From contig CM054113.1 in NCBI GenBank assembly GCA_028673005.1, forward strand, positions 174,389,956 through 174,453,955: a stretch of 64,000 nt of DNA, written 5' to 3'. Below are positions 1-12,830 of the stretch, one piece after another. Both the position numbers and the translations under genes were made by a program. The notes under the pieces are model-generated. The model ran no database searches. It had not been told where the DNA came from and saw nothing but the letters and a program-made list of their open reading frames with translations. Position 1 is the stretch's first letter, and every line of letters begins with the position of its first letter. This stretch comes from Tanypteryx hageni (taxonomy: Eukaryota > Arthropoda > Insecta > Odonata > Petaluridae).

Positions 1-439
1 ACTCGAATAGAAATAATATAATCCTTATTTTTACGTTAATGTCTTCGTCGTAAATTGCCCATTTCTTTTCACTTACAAACTCTGCGTGTACGTAAAGAAA
101 ATACACGTATTTACATTTATTTATTCCTCGTAGATAATCCATTTCCTGTCATCTACCAAATGTTGCGCGCGCACGAAATAAAATTAAATTAATTAGTTAT
201 ATATAGGAGATATTGTTTACTTCAGCTGGCACGGAGATTGTTTTTGTTGACAACAATTAAAAAACACGAAACTTTTCTTTTAAGTTCAAAGTGAAGTACG
301 ACTTCCTCATTTCATTTTTTTGAAATCGGCTGCTCCTTCGATAAAATGTACTGGATAAAACATATGCCATTTGTCTAGTTCTACCATTTTTGGTTGAAGA
401 CTTTTACGTTATAAGTGATATTTTACGAGATATAAAGAA
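1..439. other. AT-rich non-coding DNA
   Basis: No coding frame, RNA gene or clear repeat terminus is seen. The sequence is A/T-rich with short homopolymer runs. Confidence 0.5.
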
Positions 440-690
440 AATTTCATTTTTTTTCACCAATATAGTGGCTCTCCCGATTAGGTCACGTGAACTATTTATA
501 TCATTTTCTTAGTTTCTTTGCCCTTGTGTCCTAAATACCAAAATCCATGATAACCGCCCAGTAGTTTCGGAGACGAAACATGCGGATGGACGGACGGACA
601 CCACCTGACCATAAGGCGTTCTTTTTTTACATTTTGTAAAGAACGTCCAATAAAAATTAATAGGGTCAAAATACGTTCTTTTCAGAATGC
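440..690 (-). repeat. Interspersed repeat carrying GGAC tetramers (family E)
   Basis: The core at about 555-600 reads AGTAGTTTCGGAGACGAAAC followed by ATGCGGATGGACGGACGGAC. Its reverse complement is matched near 52440-52500 (TCCGTCCGTCCATCCGCATG, then CTTCGAAACTACTGCGCGG). Two copies on opposite strands support an interspersed repeat. The element class is not recognised and the edges are approximate. Confidence 0.55.
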
Positions 691-1446
691 TAAGAATGTT
701 ATAATTATACATAATATAATTCACGTTATCAGTGACATTTCATACATTTCTTTTGGCCTGTAATTAAATATATATTTATTTATATATACTTAGACTTTAG
801 CATTCAAAGGGGTAGGTTAATGATCTTACTCTAAACGTCACAACTATATTTATTGTATTGTATGATCATGATCATCATTATTTGCCAGCCGTCCATAAGA
901 GCTATGCGCCGTTAATAAGAAAAAAGCAACTTCATCAGAAGGAATAAAACCTTAGATTGTTCTTAAAAAAATAGGAAAAAATGGAATAATGCCTTCGATT
1001 GATAGGTCTTAACGAATTAAAATCGTACGTAATCTAGCCAAGAATCAATACAGCGAGTGAGTACGTGACAAACTCGACTCTTAGGCCTTGGAAAAATATT
1101 TTCTCCTCTTGAGCAAATATTTTCAACCTCTTCGAACCGACGCAGTTTCAAAATGCCCTCCGCAAATATGGCATATTCTCGGAGTCCTAATCACTTGGCA
1201 AACACTGCAACGTAAGCCGACAAGTATCCTTTGACCTCATTTAGCGATCTTTAGCTTAAATAATCCTCACATGGGGAATGCTTGTGGATATTTTTATCAT
1301 TTCAGTCCAACTTTGCCATTTGAAATTTTTAAGCAACTGCTTGGCTAAACGTTTCCGATGAAATTACAAAAACATATTCACCATCGATTGGTTTCATAGA
1401 GAAAAAATACAGTGAATAGATGTTTTTTTACTACGATGATATAGAA
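691..1446. other. Non-coding DNA without recognised features
   Basis: Only short frames full of stops are present, and no repeat terminus was identified. Confidence 0.4.
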
Positions 1447-1803
1447 CAAGTATGGAAAGGTGTACCCCATGTCGGAGTACACAGAGTTTCCAAATGCGTT
1501 CTTTGAGATCGACAAATTTTAGTGAAATTCCCCAATACCAAATTTCATCAAAATACGTCCTGCGGTTCCCGAGTTGAAAAAGAGGCACGTTGTCAAATAC
1601 ATGTAGGTCTTCGTACAAAGTGGTCTTTATTGTAGTCCGATTTTAACCAAAATTGGAATAGGTAGATAAATTTTAGCAAAACTCCCAAATATCAAATTCC
1701 ATTGAAGTACGTCCAGCGGTTCCCAAGATTAAACATGCGGACGGAAACTACCTCCCCTACTCATATGCGTTCACATCGTGCACTTCGTGCAAAGACCGCA
1801 TAA
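1447..1803 (-). repeat. Interspersed repeat, family A copy 1
   Basis: On the + strand it runs from a hairpin-forming segment (GTAC-CCCATGTCGGAGTAC) through two similar internal units containing ATTTCATCAAAATACGTCC and GCGGTTCCCGAGTTG. It ends in GCACTTCGTGCAAAGACCGC. The same order of blocks occurs at 7059-7535 (+), 52901-53250 (+) and 55022-55345 (-). No open frame is conserved between copies, so it is probably a non-autonomous element. The class is unknown. Confidence 0.7.
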
Positions 1804-3314
1804 TAAACCTAATTCCCTCTTCACCATAATTTTCATCGAAAATAAAGCAATATTCTCATTTCATTATTACTTGAAAAAGTCTCAAGCCGCATTTAAAATA
1901 TCTAGTTCCAATTTCAGCTTCGAAAACATTACCTAATCATATCGATTTGTTTGCAAGAATGTACCTCCAACGCAATTCAATAACGGTATTTTATGGGATA
2001 GTTCTGCGTTATTTGCCACGTTCTTTTCAATCAGGCATTTGCGCATGTTATCGAGAAATAAGACGGCATATTTCAGCATGGAGCAATTCTGTTAGCACGC
2101 GTGCGAAGTGAAGGTCACTTCAGATTTACATGTTTACCACGCTGCCAAATTTCTTTTCCCCTGGCCACAATAAATGCGTGTATCCTTGAATAATTATCAA
2201 TTATGCCAACCAATTCGCGCCAGCATCTTTTCGAAAAGTTTTTTTTTAATCGTTGCAAAATTAGAATTCTTAACCTTGAGGATCTTAATAAAATTATTTC
2301 CGCAGTTTGACACTTTAGCAACTTCTTTGTAAAGAAGAAGATCCACACAGACAATATAACATCGCGACTGCAAAAAATCCAACGAAGCTCTGAAGTTGCC
2401 GTCTCATTGCAAAAAAAAACTAAAAACATTTTGAAGCACTTTTTTATAAAAACTTTGGTTTCCATGGGAATCCGAGTCTCCAGAAGTGTTCAAACTGCTC
2501 AGAATCACTCTTTCAGCAGCTCGCGATCGTGAATCATCGCGAGTTTCGATAAATAAATCCCTTATATGTGTTCTAAAACTCCTAACCGTTAAAAAAATTG
2601 TTTATCCTTGATTCCCAAAGTGTTTTCTATATCGTCGGCATTCGCAGAGCTTCCTGCGCAAACAGTTTTTTATCGTCCATTATCGTGTCCTTGATAGAAT
2701 TTGACGCAAGCGACACCAAGTCTGAGGGTTTGGTCTCCCCATTGAGTCGAAGTCGCTTCGATGTCTCTGGCGCAACTACCATAGAAATCTTACTCTTTCT
2801 CTTCTTTTTCTCGTGCCCTTATCAAAGTCAACGACAGGAAAAGGGCCCTACGTGCACGGACGATTCTATAAATATTTACTCGCGGAGAATAAATACTTAG
2901 TTGCTTCACTGTGTGAGATCTCGCGGGTTTGGAGGGGAGAGGAATGGGTGAGATAGAAAAAACCTATAGAGAAAAGATTCTGAAAAGAAAACTATAGGAA
3001 CGCTGGGAGCAAGAAGCCTTTAGGTGATGAAAGGGCGGCGAACGCTTGGCGGGAGGGAGTGCAGCGTTGTGGCGAACGTTTCAGAAGCCTGAAGCTCAGG
3101 AAATTGATGTTTCATGATAATTAGGTATTAATACCATTCAGAATTTTGCGTATTAACTTACCGATTGAATGCTTTACTTCTTCCATACGTTGCTTGTATA
3201 TTGTTTCGACAAGGTGATATTACAAAATGTTTAATATATAATGTGGTTGTTACAAGTATTATGAAGATACCAAAACTTTAATGTTCCTATTTAGAGGAAG
3301 TACTATGACCGTAT
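1804..3314. other. Non-coding DNA
   Basis: Several chance frames of 60-116 codons have no recognisable domain. About 2935-3080 is purine-rich. No gene is supported. Confidence 0.4.
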
Positions 3315-3390
3315 ATTGACAAACAATGACTCTCCAATTGTCGTAATTATGGTCATAATTGCGATTATTGGAGAGGCGCATTTTGTCAAT
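3315..3390. repeat. 76-nt imperfect palindrome (hairpin)
   Basis: Outer arms ATTGACAAA and TTTGTCAAT, middle arms CTCTCCAAT and ATTGGAGAG, and inner arms AATTATG and CATAATT are arranged symmetrically around position 3352. Only a 6-nt asymmetric block and a few mismatches interrupt them. It could be a decayed MITE or a pre-miRNA-like hairpin; the sequence alone does not decide. Confidence 0.7.
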
Positions 3391-6300
3391 TCGATTTCAG
3401 ACACGAGGTGGGCTCGGTGATTCTGTGTTGAATTATTACTGTTTTTTGGATGAAGCTTTCATGAACACTGGGATTCTCCTTCGGTCCACTGGCCAGTCCA
3501 TAACACGATGTACGTTTGCTTTTCCCCTACGCAAGCGGTGCCTGTTTGCCGATCCTGGTAACTCGGGAAATATTTCCTACGTTAAATTTTTCATTACGTG
3601 AAACATTTCCCAGATGCATTAGAACGTGTATTATATTAGACTTAAAAATGTTTGAAATATCTTCCACCATTCTAGAAAATACTGATAGTGAATATAACCC
3701 ACGTTTTTAAGACAGATAAATGCATATGGAATACAATGGAGAATACCACTGTAATTAAATTTAATGAGCTAATTTTTCATGCTACCCAAGTTTGTGCAGC
3801 TTACATTTGATCCTGCTAACCTGATATTTTATGTTCTATTAACACCGGATGTTCTTGGTCGTGAAAGATTCTGTAAGGAATCAGTAACCCACTTATTTGA
3901 TCTTACACCGATTAAAATTAGTTCCAATCACATAAGAACGAATCGGTTAAGAGAAAACCAATGAAAGTGTTCTTTTACATAAACAACCTTCATACTTTTC
4001 ATCTCGATTAAGAACCGAAGCCTATTCTCATGCAGGACGAATATCCGTGGCTCTTTTTTTATGCGGCGAACAAATACTTAATTCGCTTACATCACCGCCG
4101 TGTCCGAGGCGGACGTATTGCACCGTTCTACCCTCGTATTCGAAAGAAGAAAAGAAAAAACTAAATAAAATATTCATCAGATTCAAAAAGGTACCTCATT
4201 GTGTCTTACCGGGCGAATGCATTCATCTGACGCGTCAACCCCTCGAACAACAAGAGGGCGAAATATGAGCGAAGCTTTAGCTGAGGAGGAAGAGTTGGGA
4301 GGGAAGGGGTTGGCGATTATTGTAATGTAGTTCGAGGATTACGCAACCAGCTCGACCTTCTCTTATTTTCCCGCCCCTATCTCCATCCATTCCTCCTTTC
4401 CACACCTTACAAGCTCCCTCACTGTCTTGCCTAGGTCGAAGGACCCATAGTAATCGCGTGCTTCGCAGACGGCCGAGCAGCGCCGTTCAAACATTTTCTC
4501 ATGTTCTCTTTGGATAATTTGATCACCTTGGCACCCCTTTTCGTTGTCAAATAAACTTGCTTTCATATACGCAAAATCAATTATGTTTGTACCACTTCGG
4601 GGTCATCTGGTACCACACAACGAATGGCAGTGCGGCAGAGGATGGCAGCGCAAGGTAATTGCGCTCCGCGGCGTTCAACTGTGTTGCGATTCCCGACAAA
4701 TTGGGCCGAGCAGGTCGCCACATGCAGAACCGCCTCTAGGATATGACGAATCGGGGCTAGCGCCCCGGGCCCCGCAATTTGGGGGACACGCACTTCTACA
4801 TCACGGCAAGTTAAGACCGAGTTAGATTTTTTAATGTTAAAGGGGTCCCACACAGGCTGACACTCCTCGAAACGCCATACGCCTCCATGCCGCTCGATTT
4901 AAAATGTATGGAAAATTGATAAAATAAATGGGGATTATTTGAAAGCAGGAGTGAGGTTATATTATTTGTTATGAACTATCTGTGATTAATTATGTATTAT
5001 CCATAAATAAAATATTATTCATTCAGTTAAAAGTAGATTTTATGCACCAAAAAAATAATCACAGCATTGTATTTATTATTGCAATTTTAAATCTTCGGCA
5101 TGGCGCATAGCAAAGCTTTTTCATTCACTAAGGAGCTGGAATTAGGCCATAGAAATTATAATGAAAAATGTAAACGACAATGGGCATCAACTCGCCACAC
5201 GTGGCGAGCGGCGGCCGAGCTGGGTATAACTGCATTAATAACTTTAGTAGCTTGCATTGTCGCATCTCGTTAAAAGGATTAGATAACTACACTGTAATAA
5301 CTATAATTTTCGATGAATCGTTGCAGAGATTTTTCTTCGTTCGCTCTTATGTGGATTAAAAGGAATTTCATTTACTCGAAATTTCGATAACACGAACTTT
5401 TTCAGCCCTCCCGCGAGGTTGGAATTATCGAAGTCTCGTTGCATTTTAATAAGTATGAAAATTATGACAAATAACAGGGTCAAAATTGTGTATTCCGGAA
5501 ATTTAAATTCGATACAGTCAGGACAAAATCAAACAGTCTGCCATATTTTCCGTCGACTTTTCAGACATTTCCGAATTTCTGAAAATCGAGATTTTCGACA
5601 TTCAACCTGCGCCCCACTCTTCTTCACTTCTCGGACTGCCTTATCAATCCCTCAAAAGCTTTACTGCGCTACCATCACAACTAAAACCGCCCTTAATAAA
5701 ACGAGCCGCTCCACGCTGGACCATTTAGAGATATCCATAGAAGCTCAGAAAATGACACGCCGAATCGCTCCTCGATTACTCTCTTCCGACGCCGCACGAA
5801 TGATTCAAAATGCATTGTCTTTTTCTCAATACCATATCTCTCTCCATCTCCTTAACCTCTTTTATAGAGAGACTCCATACGATTAACCCTGTTCCAACTC
5901 ATTCGATACAGCGGGAACAGAGCCAGAGAGGAAGCCGATGACGAGCCGCCGGAAATTTCGATCGCTGTCGCCATGGCAGGGTGCCATTAAGTCATCGCGA
6001 CGCTTTGGGAGAGAGGGTCGCGGAAAAATCCGTCTTATTTTTTCATTGTTTTTTATCGAATCGGGAGGAAACGTTTTGCAAGAAGAGTCTCTGTCTTCGT
6101 TGTTGCGGTTTTTCTTGCTTTCATGAGCGGAAATTGGCATGCCGCAAGAAGTCGCCTAAGATGACTAAAAAGGGGGTTATGATGATAAAACTTTAACGGA
6201 CGAGATAAGTTTAATAGGAATTCTTCGTAGGCCGACCTGCTTGTATCTCGATTGCGTTCGAGTATTTCTCAGAATAAAGCGATTGGTGTGAATTCACATT

Positions 6301-6611
6301 GCTTGCATTTCTTGTCGATGGCTAGGGAATTACTTCGAGATATAGAGTACAAAAAATACATGGTTAATCGAACTCATTGTTTTTAAAGACTACAATAAAT
6401 GAGTTTTCATTCCTATTTAAAATAATTGATTTCCTTATAATAATATATCCGTTATAAATGGATTTACAAGATTAATGTTGACCTACATTTGCAAGTTCGT
6501 ATTTTATTTTCTTTTTTGCTGAAATTATCATTCTTGATTCCGATTTTCTTGTTCAATTATCGCAAAAAGCAACGCCTGAGAAAATAAACGGTATTAGTAA
6601 TTAAAATAATT
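3391..6611. other. Non-coding DNA with a GC-richer patch
   Basis: About 4600-4800 is GC- and CpG-richer (GGGGCTAGCGCCCCGGGCCC followed by AATTTGGGGGACACG). It resembles terminal sequence of ZMYM-type hAT elements, but no paired end was found. The longest chance frame (5419-5886, 155 codons) has no recognisable domain. No host gene is supported. Confidence 0.35.
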
Positions 6612-6905
6612 TTTTAGTCTGGATTCCAAAGGAAACGGCCTTATGAAATGATCGTGTGTGTTGCATCAATGGACCGATTTTCTTGAAACTTGGTATGAGG
6701 CTCGTGCTGCCTCCGGACTACATTTTATTTGGCGAAGATTGAAGTCCCGAGTTCGATTCCAGGAACGTTTTCCCCCTATTTGTTTTACATAGGAAGTCTC
6801 AAATTCATCGTGCAGAGATGTTTTCTTTAATACATTAAAATATCTTAAAATTGTGATATCGGAGCGAGTTTTGTACTGTTTTACGGGTAAAAAAGAACAG
6901 ATTCT
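6612..6905 (+). repeat. Interspersed repeat, family B copy 1
   Basis: Blocks in order: CCAAAGGAAACGGCCTTATG, ATGGACCGATTTTCTTGAAA, GAGTTCGATTCCAGG, CGTGCAGAGATG. The same order is found at 7800-8060 (+) and 34200-34495 (-). The GTTCGATTCC block resembles a Pol III B box, but it lies in the middle of the unit, so a SINE origin is only a possibility. Confidence 0.7.
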
Positions 6906-7058
6906 AATTCTTATCACCGAATTTTGATAATTGATCGATTTTTTCTGAATTTCGACTAAAACAGCGTTTTTTTTGCGTTTTAAATGACATTTTATCGGAT
7001 TGTTGCCATGGAGACGATTATTACCGAACTCGGCTTGAACATAGACGAGTGAACAAAT

Positions 7059-7535
7059 GGGTTATTATGCGTTCTTTGCACGAAGTGAACGCGTATAGCG
7101 GAGGTCGTTTCCGTCCGTTAAAACTCGGAAACGCTGGACGTATCATGATGAAATTTGGTATTGGGGAGTTTTGCTAAAATTGGTTGACCGATTTCAATTT
7201 TGGTCAAAATCGGACAACAATGATGACCACTTTACAAGAAGACCTACAATGTTCCTTTGTTTCAACTCGGGAACCGCTGGACGTATTTTGATGAAATTTG
7301 GTATTAAGGAGTTTTACTAAAATTGGTCGACCAAATCCAATTTTGGTTAAAATCGGGCAATAATAACGACAACTTTACTTAAGGACTTTCATGTATTTTA
7401 CAACGCATCTCGCTTGCTTCTCGTTACATTCTGATCTGTGCAAAAATATTGAGAACATTGTGAAATCTCAAAGAACGCCTTTGGAAACTCTGTGTACTCC
7501 ATGTCGGACTACACTTTTCCAATCTTGTTTTCTTT
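7059..7535 (+). repeat. Interspersed repeat, family A copy 2
   Basis: Begins TTATGCGTTCTTTGCACGAA with GAACGC shortly after (a small hairpin). It contains two units with GATGAAATTTGGTATT and ends near CTCCATGTCGGACTACAC then TTTTCCAATCTTG. This is the reverse orientation of the copy at 1447-1803. No coding capacity is seen. Confidence 0.7.
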
Positions 7536-7799
7536 ACCGCTCGACTACTCTTCAGCAATAGACAGTTGAGACATACATATTCGCGTATAAACAGTAACAT
7601 TTATTAAATTCGTTTATTTAAAAAAATACATCCTAAATATAATGTCAGAAAGATTTTGGCATTGATTTTAGTATTTTATACCTGTTAATGCTCTATTAAG
7701 TAATTTGTTTTCCAATTATTAGCCTACTTTTTAAAAAATGGCAAGTAGTCTTATTAGATGGCCTCAGTGTCCGTTAGCATGGGTGTATCCCTAACATCT

Positions 7800-8060
7800 T
7801 CTTCATGAATGGACCGATTTCCATGAAACTTGGTGTAAGGCTAGTTCTCTCGGAGGCTATCTCCGGGCCATCATTTATAATCCGAATTTAAAGGTGCCGA
7901 GTTCGATTCCAGGTGAGTTCTTTCCCCCTTTGATTTACATGGTTAATCTAAAATCTGTCGTGCAGAGTTTTTCTTTTGCATTTTCAAATATTTTAGAATT
8001 ATGATGTCGAAGTGGGATTTATACTGTTTAAGGGGGGGAATGAAGATTCTTATTCTCATC
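7800..8060 (+). repeat. Interspersed repeat, family B copy 2
   Basis: A diverged copy of 6612-6905, with ATGGACCGATTTCCATGAAA, GCCGAGTTCGATTCCAGG and TCGTGCAGAG in the same order. It directly precedes the tandem array at 8105-9070, so both may be parts of one larger element. Confidence 0.6.
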
Positions 8061-8104
8061 ACACAATATTGATTTTCGACTGTATTTGTTTGAATTTATC
8101 TCAA

Positions 8105-9070
8105 AAACTTTCGTTACTTACGTACGCAAATATTAGGGAAAAACTGGCTGAACCGATTTCGACCCAATTTCATTCATAGAATGTTCACATAAATACATGA
8201 CCAAAATGACATACTTGGACCGGATCAAACGAACAGGGTTGCAAAATTAACCTTTTCAGTAATTATGCTTTTGGAAGGAATTGGCGAAACCGATTTAAAC
8301 CAAATTGACTACGTAGAATACTCACATAAATTAATGACCAAAGCGGCATGTTTAGACCGAATCGACTAAGCACGGGTGCCACAATTGCAAAGTTAAACCT
8401 TTTGGTAATTTGGAAGGAATTGAATTAACCGATTTAAAGGAAATTGTGTATTAAGGAGGCGTGCAACATAAAATAACAAGATCAAGATTTTTTGTATAGA
8501 TATAGAAGGCAGGGCTGCCACAATAAAAGGAATAGGAATAATAACATTTCTTTTTACATGTATTTGTGTTGAACTGATGGCATCAATTTTAACCAAATTT
8601 AATATTTATAATACACACATATACACAAAACTATATTAGCATATTTAAACCGAATTAGCCAAATATGGGTGCCACAATTACAAATTAAACTCTTTCAGTA
8701 ATTAAGTATTTGGAAGGAATTGGCAGGACGGATTTCAATTAAATTTTATATATAAAATTTGTACAATATACCATAATCAAATTAAGATGTTTAAAGCGGA
8801 ACTAAAGAGCAGGGCTACCACAGTAAAAAGTTAAATAATATTTCTTTTACACGTATTTCTAGAGAACTGACCTAATGGATTTTAACCAAATATAGTATAT
8901 TTAATCTTCATATAAATAACCAAAATATCATATTTCAACCGAATAGACTAAACAGGGCTACCACAATATCAAGGTTAGAATTTTTCAGTAACTATGAATT
9001 TGGAAGGTATTGGCTTAACGGATTTCAAAGAAATGCTGTGTTGGGCTAGTATAGAATGATGCTATTTTCT
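8105..9070 (+). repeat. Degenerate tandem array, about 145-bp monomers
   Basis: The block TTTTCAGTAATTA followed by TTGGAAGGAATTGGC recurs at about 8257, 8401 (as TTTTGGTAATT), 8697 and 8986. The spacings are 144, 296 and 289 bp, i.e. one or two monomers of about 145 bp. Between them, at about 8515-8600 and 8815-8900, lies a second monomer type marked by AGGGCTRCCACARTAAAA and a TTCTTTTTACATGTATTT-like block. Each monomer contains ACCGATTT, ACCAAATT and GGG(T/C)TGCCACAAT-like blocks. Seen directly: about 6-7 monomers, the second half alternating A and B types. Confidence 0.7.
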
Positions 9071-10797
9071 GATTTCTAAGCAAATACATTAGTATACAAT
9101 TATACTACGGCGAATTAGACGAAAAGCACCTCTGTAACACGGGAAACCCGTGTAAATCCTTACTTGTCGGTTTTTGTTGGTCTTGACTTGGTTTGTTCCC
9201 TTTTGTTTTTTCATCGATTTCCTTAACGTCCTTATTTTAAAAAACCAAGTTTCTTCTTGTGTAATTTTTACAGCATCTTTGGTATTCTTCATGTGTAATT
9301 CTTGCGGAATTTTTGGTGAGAGAATTTTGTTTTAGGTGTTTTTTCTGAATAGAATATTCAACGGTGCGACCTTAGCCGCCGGTGCACCTTGAAATAAAAA
9401 TAATGCTACTACTAACACGAAAATTTGTTAATTTTGAAGGGGTTATTTATATATTAAAATTGTATTGAAAGGAAAAGGCGGATTAGTCCTTTTCAGAACT
9501 ACTTGTTCTCTATCATCGATAAACTATGAATTACAAATGGTATTTATGGTATGAGAATTCCTTGTAATGACTAACACACACTGAAACATTTCCTGTCAAT
9601 ATAAGTAATCAATTCGGGATATCAATTTTAGGAAACCAACCTGCATTAGTCCTGGTTTGGACTTCTTGTTAAGTGGTAAAATTCTGTCCGGCTGATAAAT
9701 ACTTCATTCGCGTATTTCCATCGGATAGCCTGCCATTAAATGAAATGATGACCTCATAAAACAGTAATAAATTACACCTTGGCGGTTTTCATTTCGATTC
9801 ATAATGTAGCACAATTTTCTCGAGAGTAAATAAAGTCGTTTGATTGAATGTACGGCGTAAGCAGAAGATGCCATTGAATCCCCCTAGGGTGGCTAGTTAT
9901 TGTTATATCGATTATCGACAATGCCTCCTTCATTCTCTGCCGTTCACGTCATCAAACAAGCGCTGTTATTGATATTTTTTGCCATCCATTAATCTGAGAT
10001 CGTGATCAATCAATCCTCATGTGTTGAGCAAATCCTTCGCAAGTTTCGAAACATTTATTAATTTAGAACGAAGAGATGGTTTCAAAGCGATCTCGATATT
10101 TCGCAAAAATCTGATCCGATTCATACGTTAGGTACTATATCCATTATGATAAATTCTCCAGGAGTCATTTGTCGGAATAGTGATTCGTTCTTATGTGGAA
10201 GTGAAAACAATTATCATAACACCATAGGAGAGGCCATGTAGTATTCACAATGAATATTGAACTTGACCAGTGAAGCAAAAAGGATTTTCCGTAAATTCCG
10301 CTGCTACTTAAAATGTCAAAATGGAAATGTAAGGAGAGTTAAATAAAAACTGATCGCGAGAGCGAGAACACAGTCGTGAGCGATCACCGTATATTAATAA
10401 ACGTAAAACTCAGAATGACCTGAAGGTTAAAAGACTCGATTTCTGCTCTAACGTCGGGTTTGTCTGTTTTAAATCACATTTTCGATCTTAAAAATGAAAA
10501 AATAAAAAGTTAACGATTTGATGTATGTATAACATCAATAAAAATGCAAAGGGGAAGATGGATACTTGTGCAAGTAGCTCGCTACCTCTGAATATCTAGA
10601 TGCAAATTAACCTCATCACAAATGTACCGCATAACGATGCATTTCAGCGAAAAGAACGCGCATCAGCAGCTCGTGGGATGCAATCTTTAAAATCTTCGCA
10701 TAACCGTGAGATGAAGATTATTTATTGAGCTGGTCCCGAGCTAGATGATTCTTATTACGCATCGAACAGCGTTCTATCAAAGTTCTGTAACTTAAAG
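9071..10797. other. Non-coding DNA
   Basis: AT-rich, with no recognisable gene. A short frame on the minus strand near 9089-9292 shows no domain. Confidence 0.4.
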
Positions 10798-12360
10798 GCG
10801 CTCGAAGAGGATAAACTAAGAGAGGGAGAAAGCGGGAGAGTATAACGAAGAGAAAATGAGAAAGGAGTTACAGAAGGCAATATATTCGTTCGAAGAATTG
10901 ATCAGAGATGTAGCGAACTTTCCTAAACGCTAGAGGGGTGGAGAGAGAGAGAAGGGAAAGAGAGAGAGAGTGAAAGGTTGGGAGAAGGGAGAGAGGGGAG
11001 AGATTAAAATTAAAACACTTGTTGAACGAAGGGCGTCTCAGAAAGACATGCACTTGAGAGAGAAAGAAAAATATCCGAGGACAAGATATGATAAACAGAT
11101 CGGGGAAGTGGGAAAACAGAAATAATATTTCAACAGAAACAAAAGATTGGGAAATTAAGGCGTAGACGGATGTGATGAGCATGAAGTAGGAAGGAGTAGG
11201 TGCAGGAAACTATGATTATGAATGAAATATGTGAGGGAAGATGGTCAGTTTTTAACGGGAAAATGCCAATAAAAAGAAAATTGAACAAGCGAATAAGACA
11301 GGAAGATAATAACCCTAAGAGGAAATAATGGGTGATATGCGTACAGGTAATGAGCGCGATTTAGGCATTCTTTGGCGGCGGAACTGATAACTATAGTCCA
11401 ATTAAGTCCGTAATATTTTTTAATTAGTCTGAAAAAATAAGGACCGAAAGGGTTGAGGCAAAAATGAGAGACAGAAAAGAAGGGGGACCACAAAAGAGCG
11501 GTAAAGAGTAGAAGTTGAGAGAAGGAGAATGTAGAAAAAGAAGAAAACAGGTATAGAACTAAAGGCGATGATGAAAAGACGGCGATGGGTACGGTGAAGA
11601 GAAAGGAAAAGGTAAGCAAAAGAAAGGGAGAGGAAGTGAGATGTAACGAGAATGGACAGAAATCTATTTCAGGCACGAGAGAGAGAGAGAGAAAGGATAC
11701 GGAAAAGAAGAAAGAGGAAAGAAGTGCAAGGATAAAGGGAAGGTAAAAAAGAAGAGATGAGAGAGAAGAGAATAGAAACGCATGGAGCAAAGAATGGAAA
11801 GAGAGGACAGAGTTCGGAATGGAAGGAATGGGAGGGCTTAAAGAAAAGACGGATGAGGGAAGAGAGGATAAGGGGTAAATCACCGTGAGGAGACGTGGGT
11901 CTGAATAGCGTATGGTGGAAAAGGCAGGTAGTGGGAGGGATATAAAATACGTTCAGGGGAGGCCGGAGAGGAGGTGTATGGGGCGGAGAAGGGGAAGGGA
12001 GAAAAGGTAGGGGGGGATTATAGCCGCGGGGGCGTCCGCATGTGTGAGTTGGTGTTATGCGTATTCAGCATGGTGGTCGGGAGGAGAGGAAGGAGGTAAA
12101 GAGGGAGATAGAGGAATGGAGGAGCCGGGACTGCGGGGGTTGGGAACAGAGTCTGATGAGAGGCTTCCTTCGAGAGCCCGAGGATGCAGAGAATGCGTAT
12201 GTGCGTGATAAAATAAAAAAATGAGGAAAATAGACATAAAAGCGAGACGGGAAAGGAGGAGGTGGAAATAGAGGGGGAGAGGTTTGGAATAGGAGGAAGA
12301 GAGTGAGAGGATGAGAGGTTGGGAGAACGTGTGTATGGGGGATGGAATGGGACTTGATAA
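10798..12360. repeat. 1.5-kb purine-rich (G/A) domain on the + strand
   Basis: The + strand is overwhelmingly G and A for over 1.5 kb, with short GA runs at about 10944, 10960 and 11680. Its complement yields long open frames on the minus strand (for example 11245-11883) made almost only of Ser, Leu, Phe and Pro. These are composition artefacts, not genes. Similar tracts recur at 16523-17030, 27170-27655 and elsewhere. Confidence 0.75.
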
Positions 12361-12744
12361 AGAGAAATTACCCAGAAAACAAAAGTAAAAAAATCGTGCG
12401 AGGATGAAGCCCGCATAACCTTGATCCTAACCAACAAACGTCCGCACACGGGTTTGGGTCCCCTTCCCTGAGCGCAACGAAGGCCCTCATACCCGCCATG
12501 CACGCCTTAAAAAAGCAAGTCATTCGTATGTACCCTTTCCTCTCTTCCTCTTCGCTTTTTTATTTTCATTTTCTCTTCTTTCTTTCTTTAAATGAATTTC
12601 CCTTGTCACCACCATCCTCGAATTGAAGTAGTACTGCAATGTCCCTGCAATAGTCGTAAAAAAGATTTGGAAAGTCAGATGAGCGTTTTGGCTACAAAAC
12701 AGCCGTCATCAGTGGAGACTAACTGAAAGTAGATCTAGTACAGG
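12361..12744. other. Non-coding DNA with a CT-rich patch
   Basis: About 12530-12595 is pyrimidine-rich. GTTTTGGCTACAAAACAGCC and TCATCAGTGGAG near 12690 form a block loosely similar to one at 34080 (CGGCTACAAGGCAGCC). No gene is supported. Confidence 0.35.
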
Positions 12745-12830
12745 CATGTCTCGCTTAGCGCATGAGAGGCGTCCCAAGACATCTGTGCGCTATCAGAATT
12801 TGCGCTAAAAAAAACAGTTTTAACATACCA
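12745..12830 (+). mobile_element. Possible solo Tigger-like terminus
   Basis: CAGGCATGTCTCGCTTAGCG directly follows TA. The known Tigger-type terminus CAGGCATACCTCG is similar, and pogo/Tigger elements duplicate TA. No matching opposite end was found nearby, so this is a single diverged terminus at best. Confidence 0.3.

Noticed and set aside
5419..5886. 155-codon frame on +
   Set aside because: No recognisable domain, no splice or promoter context, and amino-acid use like random translation.
8105..9070. CRISPR-like or gene-family array
   Set aside because: Monomers are long, diverged and head-to-tail without spacers or open frames; a satellite-like array fits better.
11245..11883. Longest uninterrupted frame apart from the transposon remnants (212 codons, minus strand)
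   Set aside because: Made almost only of Ser, Leu, Phe and Pro because it lies opposite a long purine tract; no domain or coding signature.
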